Assembly (NCBI GenBank): GCA_963697695.1 | Contig: OY969094.1 | Coordinates: 1,488,001 to 1,552,000, forward strand | Reading direction: 5' to 3' | From: VRUE01 sp963697695 | GTDB lineage: Bacteria; Actinomycetota; Thermoleophilia; Solirubrobacterales; 70-9 | Length of the DNA stretch: 64,000 bases | Part shown: positions 23,983 through 33,702 of the stretch, in pieces | Layout: every line of letters starts with the position of its first letter | How positions within the stretch are numbered: the stretch's first letter is position 1 | Made by a program: the position numbers and the translations under genes | Notes under the pieces: model-generated | Databases searched by the model: none | Seen by the model: the letters and a program-made list of their open reading frames with translations, nothing else | Told to the model about the DNA's origin: nothing

Positions 23983-26901
23983 CTAGCGGGCCCTATTGCG
24001 TTTTTTGCCTTTGCCCTTGCACTTGGCCTTAAGCGGAATCCTCGAGTCCGAGAACTTGCCGTTGTGGGCATCGAAGGCGACTTTGGCCTTGTGGGTGCCT
24101 TTGCAGAGGTTGGTCGAGTTGACCAGGAGGCCCTTTTTGCCGCCCTGCATGGTCAGGGTGAAGGTCGAGACCGGTGCGTCGGGGACGGCTTCGAAGGTGT
24201 TCCTCAGGCCTCCGCCTTTGACCGAGTCGATGCGGCCGATCAGGTTGACGTTGATCTTGCCGCTGTGCAGGGCTGCGACCAGGTCGGGGAGTTCGTGCTC
24301 GGAGGATCTGAGGAAGACAGGGCCCTCGATCGGTTCGTCGAGGATCGGCGTGATCGCTTTGGCGTAGCCGTAGACCGATGCCTGCGGGCACTGGGCTCCC
24401 GGGAAGGGGCCTTTGTTGAACTGCACCCTGGTGCAGATCGTTCTGATGTTGGCGTTCTCCAGGAACTCCGATTTGGGCAGGGTCACCTGAGCCCGCTCTA
24501 TGGCTGCTTCGCCGATCCCGTTCATCTTCAGGTGGGCCCTGAACTTGGGATGGTCGCCTCTTTTGGTCCCGCCGATCAGCCTGAGGCTCAGCTTCGGCTT
24601 GAAGGGCAGGGCGGCGCAGTCGGCCGCCTGGAAGGGGCTCGTGACCGTGATCGGGTTGTTGTCTATGTCGCTTGCGAAGTCCAGTCCCGCTCCCAGGAGG
24701 GTCGATGCGGTCGAGGTCCTGTCGCAAGAGGTTGGGTTCAAGACGAACTGCGGCTTGTCGACGTAGGCGCGGATGTCCCTCGCATGGACGGGGATGCCCT
24801 CGATGATGTGGGGGATCGGGTCAGAGCCGGTGGCGTCGATGAAGACTTCCGCTGTCTCGGGGTCGACCTTGAGGGCCTCCCTGATCACGACCGTTCCCAC
24901 GTCGAAGGGGCCGACCTTGGCGGCGGTGATCGCTGCGATCGACAGGGCGCTTCCGTTATAGGGACCGGCGAGGTAGATCTTGCCGGGGACGTAGGTGAGA
25001 ACAGAACCGACGCCTGCTCCAACCAGGGTCCTTCCCACTTCAGATGCCTTAGGACAGGAGGGACTTGCCAGCTCCGCAGCCCCCGTCTTTGACTTCGCCG
25101 CCTCGATCGCAGCGTCTGGGCAGAACGGGGTACCCGCCAGCTTCGCCGTGATCCCCGGCGGCAGCTTGATCGAGAAGCGGGTGAACTCCTGTTCGCCGTC
25201 GTTGCGGGTCAGGCGGATGTTGAAGGGGCTGAAGCGCCCAGCGGCGTTGTTGATCGTGCCTGCCACAATCCCCGGCTTGAAGGGGGGCAGGCCACCGGCC
25301 GGACAGGGTCCTCCGCCGACGCCGCGGGTGATCTGGAACTGGGAGGTGGTGGTGACGATCTCATCCGCCGTTGGGTTGTCTGGATCTGCCGCGGACCAGG
25401 GGACGAAGTCGGTGGTGGTGGTGTAGGTGCCGCAGGCGCGTGGGGTTACGAGGGGGGCGCGGCCGCCCTCGCGGAAGCGCAGGCGGAAGGTCGAGAACGG
25501 TAGCTGGGGCAGGTTGTCGAAGGTGGTGACGAGCTGACCGGTTTTGGGGTCGGGCTCGATCTTGCCGGCGACCTTCACGACCACCCCCCGTTCGGGGAGC
25601 TTGGCGACGATATAGAGGGCAAGCAGAGAGTCGAAGGGGTTCTCGGCGCCCGGAGCTGCCGTAGCTGGATCATCCTGCTGCGCCAAGTAAAGAGCGCCGT
25701 CAACGCTTTCCCTCAGCAGGGGGGTCTCGATCTCGACGCTGCCGATCCTCGAGCCATTGGGGCAGCCTGCACCTGGGCTGGAGGTCGCCGTCTCCGCTTG
25801 ATACTGGGCGGGCGTGCAGGTGCTGAGTCCCTCTCCCGAGGATGGGTTGACCGTGACTCCCTCCGGAAGAGCGGTGACCACCTTCTTGACGTGAGACTGA
25901 CCGCTGCCGTCTGGATTCAGCAATCCCGAGCTTGGGACATCCAGCTGAACCTCGAGCCCGGATGGCGTCTCTGCCGTATCGGCGGAGGGAGAAACCGACA
26001 TCTCCGGATCAAATGGGACATCGGCGCAACCGTCCATCAGCGCGGGATTGCCGTTCTCATCCTCATCGACCGTGCCGGAAACCATCGCGTTCGGCTGGAA
26101 GTAGGTGTTGAAGGTGAAGGTAGTGGGCAACATATCTACACATTGCGATGGGTTGGTTAGGAAGGGGCGCGCGACCCCGCTGCTGCTGCAACCGAAGACG
26201 CCGCCATTGCCCTCGACTCCGTTCGAGCCGGTGCCGGGACAATGGCGCTGTTCGTCGTGACTCGGGTCCGCTGGAACCCCCCACAGCTCAATCGTCGAGC
26301 CGACCAGCGGGAGAATCTGATTCACGGCATCGACGTCCACGCTCACTCCGTAGTCTGAACCGCTGCGAACTTCGGGAATCAGGTTGACGAAGATTCCGAG
26401 GATGGTGAAGCCAATGGTCGCCGGAGTCCCCTCGACGGGAACCATGTTGTAGAGCGGCACGTAACCCGATGTGAAGCTGGAGTCGACGCCGTTGGGAATC
26501 CAGAGCCGGGCGATCCCCACCTGCGAGTCGATCGGGCAGAGGAGGCCCGCATCGGTACCGGCCGAAGCCATCTGCTCGGGCGTGCAAAGCGCGGGCGTGG
26601 AGGTCGGATTGGGGACGAAGCCACGTGGCAGATCGACCCTGACCGACCTGAACGGCTCAGACGGTTTGAAAAAGCCCTCTGAGCTGAGAGTGAACGAGAC
26701 GCGCGCCGCGTAGGGATGCGAACTCGCTTCCGCAGCGGAGCTTCCATCCTGGTTGTACGTGCCAGCCCCCAGGCTGACGATATGAAAGTCGGCACTCGCC
26801 GGCGTCGCGGCAACCCAACCGACAGAAAGACATCCTATTAGCGCCGCAAACGATGCCAATAGCCTGGCACGAAGGAGGGGGCTCTTTACAACGCGATCCA
26901 T
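23983..26901 (-). CDS. Giant secreted protein, family 2 (operon 1)
   Basis: 972 residues, signal peptide ending near VAATPASA. The ectodomain carries the family pattern: LPRGFVPNPTSTPALCTPEQM, CPIDSQVGIARLWI, VPLYNMVPVEGTPATIGF, ELWGVPADPS, repeated CP..S.VG segments, YLAGPYNGSALS, and a C-terminus QGGKKGLLVNSTNLCKGT followed by a basic tail KGKGKKRNRAR. Two paralogues lie at 30301 and 37553. ATG 26901 is chosen over a longer frame because the signal peptide starts there. It is 41 bases after the propeller gene. Function unknown; cell-surface location inferred. Confidence 0.85.
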   Translation of the reverse strand: MDRVVKSPLLRARLLASFAALIGCLSVGWVAATPASADFHIVSLGAGTYNQDGSSAAEASSHPYAARVSFTLSSEGFFKPSEPFRSVRVDLPRGFVPNPTSTPALCTPEQMASAGTDAGLLCPIDSQVGIARLWIPNGVDSSFTSGYVPLYNMVPVEGTPATIGFTILGIFVNLIPEVRSGSDYGVSVDVDAVNQILPLVGSTIELWGVPADPSHDEQRHCPGTGSNGVEGNGGVFGCSSSGVARPFLTNPSQCVDMLPTTFTFNTYFQPNAMVSGTVDEDENGNPALMDGCADVPFDPEMSVSPSADTAETPSGLEVQLDVPSSGLLNPDGSGQSHVKKVVTALPEGVTVNPSSGEGLSTCTPAQYQAETATSSPGAGCPNGSRIGSVEIETPLLRESVDGALYLAQQDDPATAAPGAENPFDSLLALYIVAKLPERGVVVKVAGKIEPDPKTGQLVTTFDNLPQLPFSTFRLRFREGGRAPLVTPRACGTYTTTTDFVPWSAADPDNPTADEIVTTTSQFQITRGVGGGPCPAGGLPPFKPGIVAGTINNAAGRFSPFNIRLTRNDGEQEFTRFSIKLPPGITAKLAGTPFCPDAAIEAAKSKTGAAELASPSCPKASEVGRTLVGAGVGSVLTYVPGKIYLAGPYNGSALSIAAITAAKVGPFDVGTVVIREALKVDPETAEVFIDATGSDPIPHIIEGIPVHARDIRAYVDKPQFVLNPTSCDRTSTASTLLGAGLDFASDIDNNPITVTSPFQAADCAALPFKPKLSLRLIGGTKRGDHPKFRAHLKMNGIGEAAIERAQVTLPKSEFLENANIRTICTRVQFNKGPFPGAQCPQASVYGYAKAITPILDEPIEGPVFLRSSEHELPDLVAALHSGKINVNLIGRIDSVKGGGLRNTFEAVPDAPVSTFTLTMQGGKKGLLVNSTNLCKGTHKAKVAFDAHNGKFSDSRIPLKAKCKGKGKKRNRAR

Positions 26902-26942
26902 CGTGGTTTCGGTTCCTCTCGTAATCGACGTCGTTCGCGACT

Positions 26943-29192
26943 TCACTTTCCGCCCCTCCGGTTTGTGTTGGCGGCTCGATTCTGGGGCTTCCTTTTTGCA
27001 GTGCATCTGCCTTTTTTCACCCTGCGTCCCTTAGGACACCTTTGCTTGCTCTTGGCGCGGGTAGCTGGACTTCCGGCGCCGCTGAAGGTGGAGCTGCTGG
27101 GAGTTGGATCGCTGGGGATCACCGGTGGCGGCTGGCAGGCATCGCCCTCGCACGCCGGAGGCGGCAGGGGTGGGCCGGGGAACCCCCCGTTGACCCTTGC
27201 GTCGTACAGATCCTCCTGTTCCCCAGAGTCGTCCGGGGTAAGCCGGGCAGTCGTGCTGAAGAAGACATCGCTGCCGCTTGGACTGGCATCGAAGAAATGC
27301 GCGTCGGCCTCAGTAGCCCCGTCGGAGATCAGACGGATCTCTCCGCCCCGGAACTGGTAGACGTCGATGTGGCCGTTCGAATCGTCCGAGACGAGCTTCG
27401 TCGGCGTTTCGAAGAACACGGTTCCGTCGTCGAGCAGGTTGTAGGGCTGGTCGTAGTGGTCATCAGTTTCAGTGAAACCAAACACCTGGTACGGAGCGAA
27501 CATGAGCATCGCGTCGCCTCTCGGCGGGCCTCCGTCGGCCGGACAGGAAAGGCAGTCGAGCTCGTCTTCCACTACGTCGTAGCGATAGACCTGTGAGCAG
27601 GCATTTTCGAGGGGAAGCGCTTTACATTTCGGATTGCGATTGTCGTAAGGAGTCAGGTGCGCACGAGCGGTGAAAGCGAGATAGCGCCCGTTGTCACTGA
27701 CCCGAGAGAGGCGGTCACGAATGCTCGTGAGAGGCACCCAGTTGTCAGGGTCGTCAGGGGGATTTTGGTTGAACGTGTCCTCGGCGAGGCTCGCGATGAA
27801 GGTCGTGTTTCCGCTATCCCATGCGTAAAGATTCAGGAGGCCGTCGGTTGCCGTGGTCCCGTTCGCGCCGGTGTTTCCGGCAAGGACACCCTTTGCGGCG
27901 AAGTAGAAGCGGCTCAGATCGTCGCTTGCGCCGATGATTCCCATGACCCTGGCTCCAGCCGGATCAGCTGTGGTCAAGTCGGTCAGCTCTCCAGCACCAC
28001 CGTTGGCGTTGAGGTCAAAGAGGTAGATGTCGTTTTTCTCGGTGGTGTAGTTGCTGTTGCAAACTCCGTTTTCCGAACCCACGCCTGCACTGCTAGCGGT
28101 TGAATCGTCAGTCAGCTTCTCGCAGCTGCTAAAGAGAACCTTGTCGCCATGGGCCGCCTCGCCAGCCAGGAGAGTAGGAGGAAGAGGACCCAGGGGGTCG
28201 GGTGCGGGATCAGGTTCGTTGTCCCCTCCACAGGTTGGATCATTCGCGCAATCGGTGCGCTCTGAGATGGATACATGACGGGTGGTGGGGCCTTCGGGGC
28301 CGGTCCCGTCGGGATCTTCACGTACATAGAGCTGGCCGGTGTTATTGGGCCTGATGGTCGAGTCGAACGGGGAGAAGAATATCCGTCTGCCGTCTTCGGA
28401 AAAAGCGTGATCGCGGGAGCTATAACCCAAAAACGAATGGGTACCAACGACAGCGCCTTCAGGAGGTATGACCCCACCAGGGAGGACGCTGACCAGGCGT
28501 ACGTCGCCGTTGCTCCACTCGTAGGGGTAGGAGGTAAACGCGGACACTGGATCGGAGGTCTGTGCCAGAGTTGAGTTGAAAAGGATCTGACCCAGATCCG
28601 CGGTACCCAAGATGCTTCCGGCACCTCCACCGGTCGTCGTTATGGCTTCATATGAGTGATCGTTGTCGCCGAGAAACAGGTTCGGACTACCCGTCGCCGG
28701 CTGATCGGGATCAAGATCCGAATAAGATCTGACCACCGCTTTGGAGAGATCTCTCGAGATGAACGGCACCCTTGGGACCGCGGCGAATTCGAATTCATAA
28801 GGAACGGGGGGGATCAGGGAGCGGTAAGTCCATTCCCCTTTGGCAGCGTCTCGTTCGCTGACCAGGGCGTCTTCCCCCACCCCAGCCGGGGTCAGAGGTG
28901 ACGGGCCGCCGTAGAGACCCCAGCCCACCGCGTCGCCCGAAGGCGCAACGGACGTGGTGCTGACCGGGCTCAGCCCAAAGCCGTTCTTGTCTTCGGGTGT
29001 CACCTTCTCCCAGCCGCGGTTGTCGGGGAGGAAACCCCGGCCCGGGATTTCCCCAGCGCCGGCTGCGATCGCCGACGAAGCGCCGCCCCCAAGGAACACC
29101 ACCAAGGCAAGAAGAGAGAAGGGTGTCACGAAGACACGGGGCATTCCGCTCCGAGTCGATCCCGCGAACCGATTCTTCATTCGGCGTCTCAC
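26943..29192 (-). CDS. Giant secreted beta-propeller-like protein, family 1 (operon 1)
   Basis: 749 residues from GTG 29192, which sits 8 bases after AAGGAG; the ATG at 29180 would be 20 bases away. A signal peptide (VFVTPFSLLALVVFLGG) is followed by GWEKVTPEDKNG and TolB/PD40-like repeats (e.g. AFSEDGRRIFFSP, SRVSDNGRYLAFTA, ASPSGSDVFFSTT). Near the end are YDARVNGGFP, the Pro-flanked CEGDACQ (residue 681 on) and a Lys/Arg-rich tail. First gene of a four-gene operon (29192 to 22142). Confidence 0.85.
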   Translation of the reverse strand: MRRRMKNRFAGSTRSGMPRVFVTPFSLLALVVFLGGGASSAIAAGAGEIPGRGFLPDNRGWEKVTPEDKNGFGLSPVSTTSVAPSGDAVGWGLYGGPSPLTPAGVGEDALVSERDAAKGEWTYRSLIPPVPYEFEFAAVPRVPFISRDLSKAVVRSYSDLDPDQPATGSPNLFLGDNDHSYEAITTTGGGAGSILGTADLGQILFNSTLAQTSDPVSAFTSYPYEWSNGDVRLVSVLPGGVIPPEGAVVGTHSFLGYSSRDHAFSEDGRRIFFSPFDSTIRPNNTGQLYVREDPDGTGPEGPTTRHVSISERTDCANDPTCGGDNEPDPAPDPLGPLPPTLLAGEAAHGDKVLFSSCEKLTDDSTASSAGVGSENGVCNSNYTTEKNDIYLFDLNANGGAGELTDLTTADPAGARVMGIIGASDDLSRFYFAAKGVLAGNTGANGTTATDGLLNLYAWDSGNTTFIASLAEDTFNQNPPDDPDNWVPLTSIRDRLSRVSDNGRYLAFTARAHLTPYDNRNPKCKALPLENACSQVYRYDVVEDELDCLSCPADGGPPRGDAMLMFAPYQVFGFTETDDHYDQPYNLLDDGTVFFETPTKLVSDDSNGHIDVYQFRGGEIRLISDGATEADAHFFDASPSGSDVFFSTTARLTPDDSGEQEDLYDARVNGGFPGPPLPPPACEGDACQPPPVIPSDPTPSSSTFSGAGSPATRAKSKQRCPKGRRVKKGRCTAKRKPQNRAANTNRRGGK

Positions 29193-29198
29193 GTAGCT

Positions 29199-29265
29199 CT
29201 CTCCTTGTCCCGTGAGCCCCTCTACCGGCCGCTTCCCTTGGCGGCCCCATGGGCTCGGTTTCCCT
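29199..29265 (-). ncRNA. Conserved structured leader, copy d
   Basis: On the RNA: GGGAAACC, then a stem GAGCCC/GGGCTC enclosing a second stem GGCCGC/GCGGCC with loop CAAGGGAA, then ACGGGACAAGGAGAGAG with the Shine-Dalgarno. Two further copies (37275-37342, 43447-43514) share the stems and loops and the distance to the start codon. Candidate cis-regulatory RNA; no known class recognised. Confidence 0.65.
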
Positions 29266-29327
29266 GATGTGCGTCTCAGCTGGGTCTCAGCGATACCAAT
29301 GCCGTTCCCAAGAGAAGACAGTTGGAG

Positions 29328-29377
29328 ATGTAAACACGCCGATTCGTAGTTGTCAAGATACGCACATGGTATTTCTA
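29328..29377 (-). promoter_or_regulatory. Promoter and upstream box of secreted-protein operon 1
   Basis: Minus strand: -35 TTGACA (29351-29356), 17-base spacer, -10 TTACAT (29328-29333). The upstream box TAGAAATACCATGTGCGTATC matches the TetR2 promoter box at 20 of 21 positions, and the -35 is identical as well. Confidence 0.7.
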
Positions 29378-29473
29378 CAGAAATACCTATTTTGCAGGGA
29401 TTTCGGGTGCGAAGTTTCTTGCGCCGGCGCCTGGACCGGCGCGGTACGTGACGCAGTTGGAGGCGGCGGGAAG

Positions 29474-30214
29474 CTAGGCGCCGGCTTGCCGGCGGCGTTC
29501 TTCGTAGGGCTCGGTCGACGCCTCTTGCTCGGGCTCGAATGTGAGGACCCTGCCCTCCTTCGGGCCCGGCTCGCTGGGCCGGTAAAAGGCGAGGACGTAC
29601 TCGACCAGGGGAGCCGTGAGGTCGCGCAGCCCGGCCGCCCTGCCCTGCAGGATCTCGCTGGCGACGCGAGAGGCAATGCCACCGACGATTACTGGGTGGA
29701 CCACCGGTGCCGGCGTCGACTCGGACGATCCTGCGGGCGCAGCGGAGTCCAGCAGGGTTCCGTAGCGCTGCAGCCACTCGTGGTAGCGGAGGGCGATCTC
29801 CTCTCCTGCCGAGGGCGCCTCGACGAAGAGTAGGCGCGCCATGTCCGGGTCCGAGGCGAGAGCGTCAAGGCCGGCGGACAGCGAGTGCTCGACCCGTTCC
29901 TCGATCGCCGCCGCCTCATCGCAGGGCTCCGTGAGGATGCCGAGCAACCTCTCGTGCCCGGCCTCGTGGGCGGTCGCGAAGCAGTCCTGCTTGTCGCGGA
30001 AGTTCTTGTAGAAGGCATTGCGGGAGACCGCGGCCCGCTTGACGATGTCCGCCACCGACATCGCTTCGTAGCCGCGTTCCGCGACTACCCCGGGCACGGC
30101 CGCCAGCAGGCGCTCCCGCTGATCCTGCAACACCGCCTCCGGGGCGAGAGCGTGCCGCCCGCGAGGGAGGCGGCGGGGCGTGGTGAATTTGGATCTAGCT
30201 CGAGCCTCGCTCAT
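29474..30214 (-). CDS. TetR-family regulator (TetR1)
   Basis: 246 residues. HTH: LLAAVPGVVAERGYEAMSVA and AAVSRNAFYKNFRDKQDCFA. C-terminal tail is charged and probably disordered. It lies between secreted-protein operons 1 and 2, on the same strand, with its own promoter (30245-30274). Likely a local regulator of the secreted-protein genes, inferred from position. Confidence 0.9.
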   Translation of the reverse strand: MSEARARSKFTTPRRLPRGRHALAPEAVLQDQRERLLAAVPGVVAERGYEAMSVADIVKRAAVSRNAFYKNFRDKQDCFATAHEAGHERLLGILTEPCDEAAAIEERVEHSLSAGLDALASDPDMARLLFVEAPSAGEEIALRYHEWLQRYGTLLDSAAPAGSSESTPAPVVHPVIVGGIASRVASEILQGRAAGLRDLTAPLVEYVLAFYRPSEPGPKEGRVLTFEPEQEASTEPYEERRRQAGA

Positions 30215-30244
30215 CGTGCAGACGGCCTGGTCCGTTAAACGTAC

Positions 30245-30274
30245 AGTCTAGTTCCTAAATACTCCCCAGGTCAA
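30245..30274 (-). promoter_or_regulatory. Promoter of TetR1
   Basis: Minus strand: -35 TTGACC (30269-30274), 18-base spacer, -10 TAGACT (30245-30250). The region between it and the ATG contains GTACGTTTAAC, AT-rich for this genome and possibly an operator. Confidence 0.5.
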
Positions 30275-30300
30275 ACGGCACGCCTGCGTGCGAGGCCGTT
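30274..30300 (-). terminator. Hairpin just after secreted-protein operon 2
   Basis: Right after the stop codon at 30301: AACGGC pairs with GCCGTT (outer) and GCACGC with GCGTGC (inner), and the transcript then reads TTTGACC. It is GC-rich with only a short T run, so a weak intrinsic terminator or a transcript-end stabiliser; it abuts the TetR1 -35. Confidence 0.5.
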
Positions 30301-33300
30301 CTAGCCTTTTCGCCCTTTCCTTCCCTTGCCTTTGCACGAAGTACCCATCTTCGGTCGGCTCTGCGCGATCTTGCCGTTCTGGCCGACGAACTTGACATCC
30401 GCCCGCGCGGTGACCTCGCAGAGGTCCAGATGGTTGACCAGCAGGCCCTTTTTGCCGCCCTGCATCATCAGCTTGAACATCGTCACCGGCGCGTCGGGGA
30501 CCACGTCGAACGTATTTCGCACCCGGCCTTTGACCGAGTCGATGAAGCCGGCGAGGGCAACCTCGATCTTGCCGTCGAGCGAGACGACCAGGTCTGGCAG
30601 CAGCCTTTCGCCGCCGTTGGACCTCAGGTAGACCGGCCCTTCGAGGACTTCGTCGAAAAGCGGCGACGTCGCCTTCGCCCTGCCGTAGATCGAGCCGGGG
30701 GGGCACTGGTCCGCGGCGAATTGGACCCTGGTGCAGACGGTGCGGATGTGCCCCTGTTCGATGAACTCCGACCGCGGCAGGATCACCGTGGAGCGAGCGA
30801 TGTTGGCATCGCCGGGCCGCGCTCGCAGGGTCGCCTCGAGTGCCGGGAAGTCGCCCCGCTCGGTGCCTCCCCTGAGCTTGAAGCTGAGCTTCGGTTTGAA
30901 GCCGAGCCGAGCGCAGTTCGCCGCCTGGAAACGCTCGGCAAGGTCGACAGCCGTGTCGTCGGCGATCGACTCGAGGATGCCACCGGTTCCCGTCACACGG
31001 GCCTCGACCGCCATCGGGTCGCAGCTGGTCGGGTTGACGATCGTGTCCGGCCGGTCGGCCTTGACCCGGATGTCGCGGATCCGCACCGGAATGCCCTGAT
31101 AGATCTGCGGGAAGGGATCGGTCTGGATGCTCGCCTGGGCGGTCTGTGGGTCGACGTGGATCGCAGAGCGGACCGCGATCACGCCGAGGTCATAGGGCCC
31201 GGCGAGGACCGGAGTGATCACGACCATGCTCAGCGGAGCGCCCTTGTACGGACCGGCCAGATAGGCCTTGCCGGGGATGTAGGTGATCACCTGGCCGACG
31301 CCACTGCCCACGTCGGTCGTTCCGATCTGGCTCGATGCGGGGCAGGAAGGAGCCGCCTGCTCCTGCGTACCGGTTCGGCCCGAAGCTTCGGCCTGGGCGA
31401 TGCCGGCCTCTGGGCACTCGGCAATTTTGGAGATGTTGGCCAGCAGACCCGGGGGGAGGGTCACGCCCAGCTGGCTGAACTCCTGGTCGTCGTCCGTGCG
31501 CTGCAGGCGGAAAGTGAACGGGGAGTAGGCGCCGGCGGAGGGGTTGACAGTGCCCGCGGTGAGCTTTGGCCCGAAGGGTCGTTCGCTCAAGCTGTTGACG
31601 CAGGGCGAACCGTCAGGCCGGCGGGTTACGTCATAGGAATTGGTCTCGGTGATTGGGGTGTCTGGATCGTGCCAGGAGAAGAATTCAGCCCTGATCGTCT
31701 TGGTGCCACAGGTGGTGGGGTTGACCAGGCCCGCCCTCACGCCACCCTTGAAGGTCAGCTCCATGTTGGAGACCGGGAACTGAGGCAGATCGTCGAAGGT
31801 GGTTCTGATCTGCCCCGTCCGTGGGTCGAGGTCTATCCGGCCCGCGATCTTGACCAGGAGGCCACGGTCGTCGTCGTGGATGACGAAGTACATCGAGAGA
31901 AAGTTGTTGAACGGGTTCTCGTTCTGCTTGGCGATGTAGATGTCGCCGACCATCGGGGCATCGGGAGGGAGGATCGGCGTGTGCAGCGTCAGCGAGCCGT
32001 AACGGCTGTCTTCGGGACAGCGCACAGGGCTGTTGGTGCCCATGCCGATCTGCTCGGCGGTGCAGTTGCCGAGGCCCTGGGCTGCGGAGGTCGACAGAGT
32101 CATACCTTCCGGGAAGGTGACGACTGCTTTCTTCATCGGCGGTGTCGGAATCGCCTGGACGTCGCCGTTCTGCTCATAGAGTTCGTCTGCGTCCCCGACG
32201 GTGTCGTTGCGCTGGGGAACGATCAGATCCACCTTCAGCCCGGTCGGTCCCCCGGCAGCGCGACTGGTCGGCTGAAGCGCGACTTTCGGCTCGAAGCGGA
32301 TGCGCGGGTCATCGCAACCCTCGACCTCGAGGCTCTCGGCCGACGATGTCTCGTAGACCGGTAGACCGGTCGGATCCTCGTTGAGGTTGTCCCAGCCGGG
32401 GCTTTGCCAGGAATCGGCCCCGAAGGTGGCGCGGCCATGGTCGCTGCAGTCCATCGGCAGCGAGAGGAGGGGCTTGATCGGCGCGTTGCTTTCGATGCCG
32501 TGCAGCGGTTCGTCCTCGTTCTCGTTGGTCCGCTTCCAGAAGTGCGCCGGGTCGGCGGGTACTCCCCACATCGTGAACTCGGCGGTGTGGAGTGGAAGGA
32601 TGCTGCTGATGTAGGGCGTCGTAGCCTTGATCGCGTAATTGCGAGCGGGGTCCAGCGTCGGATAGATGTGCCCCCTGTAGCCGAGGACGTTGAAGCCGAA
32701 ATCCGCCGGGACTCCCTTTCGAGGCTCGAGGTTGTATACGCCGACTCGGGTCGTCCAGTTGTTGTTGAACGTAGGCGCTGGAGGCGCGTTCATATAGAGA
32801 TCCAGAGTGCCCACCTGGGTCTCCGGCGGGCAGCCGGTGTCGATGTTCCCTCGCTTGCGAAGGAAGTCGCTGGACGAGCACTTTGGAGTCGCCTCTGGGT
32901 TTCCGGCGAGCCCATGCGGGAGGGTGATGACGGTGGTACGAGCGTCCTCCACTGGCTGGGTGGAGAGGAGCGTGGAGACGAACCCGGGCAGCGGCGAGGG
33001 GCTCTCTGCCTTCCTGAGGTTGAAGTCGAAGCCGACTCGCAGCTCAAACGGATGAGCTCCTGCATGACGAATGGGTTGGCCTGCCGGAAAGGCTGCGTCG
33101 AACAGGTCGGAGCGAAAGGTCTCGTCCACGACGCCAAAGCTGGTCGGATCGTCGTCGATCGTAATCGGCTGCACGCTGGAATCGCTCCCGCCACCGGACG
33201 ACACTTCAGTCGTGACCTCGTGGGTGCCCGCGGCATCCGGCGCCACGGCGACCCTGATCACCAGCGCTCTCAGATCCCAATACTCAAGAGTGCTCATGGC

Positions 33301-33678
33301 GCCGGTGCGGGCAACGATGTCTTCCATGCTGTTCGTACAGGTGACGGTGTCGATGCCACCAGAAACCAGGTCTGAGCAGGACCAGTACGGGGCGCCCTCG
33401 CCGTTGCTTGCGAAGTCGTCGAATGGCGCAGGCGGGACGCGGGTAACGCCGGGCGGCAAGGTCAGCTCGACAGTCACCGGGCCACTGGCGTTGGTGTCAC
33501 CGTAGTTACGGACGTTGACGACGAACTGTCCCACGTCGCCCGGAACCAGATGGGTCGGTCCCCATTTCGTCTTGACGTCGAGGACCGGCGCAGCGGCGGC
33601 CGGAGACGCCCCCAAGGTCAGGGTCGCCACACAGGCGACGAGCAGCAGCGTGAATCGAGTGCGAAATGCGCTGGTCAT
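30301..33678 (-). CDS. Giant secreted protein, family 2 (operon 2)
   Basis: 1125 residues from ATG 33678, which has GGAAGG five bases upstream; ATG 33696 is an alternative. Signal peptide FTLLLVACVATLTLGASPAAAA. The N-terminal region has a DUF11-like domain (VNVRNYGDTNASGPVTVELTL given by its start VNVRNYGDTNASG). The family core follows: ITLPHGLAGNPEATPKCSSSDF, CPPETQVG, VYNLEPRKGVPADFGF, MWGVPADPAHF, YLAGPYKGAPLS. The C-terminus MQGGKKGLLVNHLDLCEVT plus a basic tail is almost identical to that of the 37553 paralogue. Second gene of operon 2. Confidence 0.85.
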   Translation of the reverse strand: MTSAFRTRFTLLLVACVATLTLGASPAAAAPVLDVKTKWGPTHLVPGDVGQFVVNVRNYGDTNASGPVTVELTLPPGVTRVPPAPFDDFASNGEGAPYWSCSDLVSGGIDTVTCTNSMEDIVARTGAMSTLEYWDLRALVIRVAVAPDAAGTHEVTTEVSSGGGSDSSVQPITIDDDPTSFGVVDETFRSDLFDAAFPAGQPIRHAGAHPFELRVGFDFNLRKAESPSPLPGFVSTLLSTQPVEDARTTVITLPHGLAGNPEATPKCSSSDFLRKRGNIDTGCPPETQVGTLDLYMNAPPAPTFNNNWTTRVGVYNLEPRKGVPADFGFNVLGYRGHIYPTLDPARNYAIKATTPYISSILPLHTAEFTMWGVPADPAHFWKRTNENEDEPLHGIESNAPIKPLLSLPMDCSDHGRATFGADSWQSPGWDNLNEDPTGLPVYETSSAESLEVEGCDDPRIRFEPKVALQPTSRAAGGPTGLKVDLIVPQRNDTVGDADELYEQNGDVQAIPTPPMKKAVVTFPEGMTLSTSAAQGLGNCTAEQIGMGTNSPVRCPEDSRYGSLTLHTPILPPDAPMVGDIYIAKQNENPFNNFLSMYFVIHDDDRGLLVKIAGRIDLDPRTGQIRTTFDDLPQFPVSNMELTFKGGVRAGLVNPTTCGTKTIRAEFFSWHDPDTPITETNSYDVTRRPDGSPCVNSLSERPFGPKLTAGTVNPSAGAYSPFTFRLQRTDDDQEFSQLGVTLPPGLLANISKIAECPEAGIAQAEASGRTGTQEQAAPSCPASSQIGTTDVGSGVGQVITYIPGKAYLAGPYKGAPLSMVVITPVLAGPYDLGVIAVRSAIHVDPQTAQASIQTDPFPQIYQGIPVRIRDIRVKADRPDTIVNPTSCDPMAVEARVTGTGGILESIADDTAVDLAERFQAANCARLGFKPKLSFKLRGGTERGDFPALEATLRARPGDANIARSTVILPRSEFIEQGHIRTVCTRVQFAADQCPPGSIYGRAKATSPLFDEVLEGPVYLRSNGGERLLPDLVVSLDGKIEVALAGFIDSVKGRVRNTFDVVPDAPVTMFKLMMQGGKKGLLVNHLDLCEVTARADVKFVGQNGKIAQSRPKMGTSCKGKGRKGRKG

Positions 33679-33702
33679 ATCTGCCTTCCGGTTCATCTCT
33701 GC

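Noticed and set aside
30430..32364. 644-residue plus-strand open frame inside the secreted-protein cluster
   Set aside because: It mirrors the family 2 gene on the other strand, which has a signal peptide and paralogues; the plus frame has neither.
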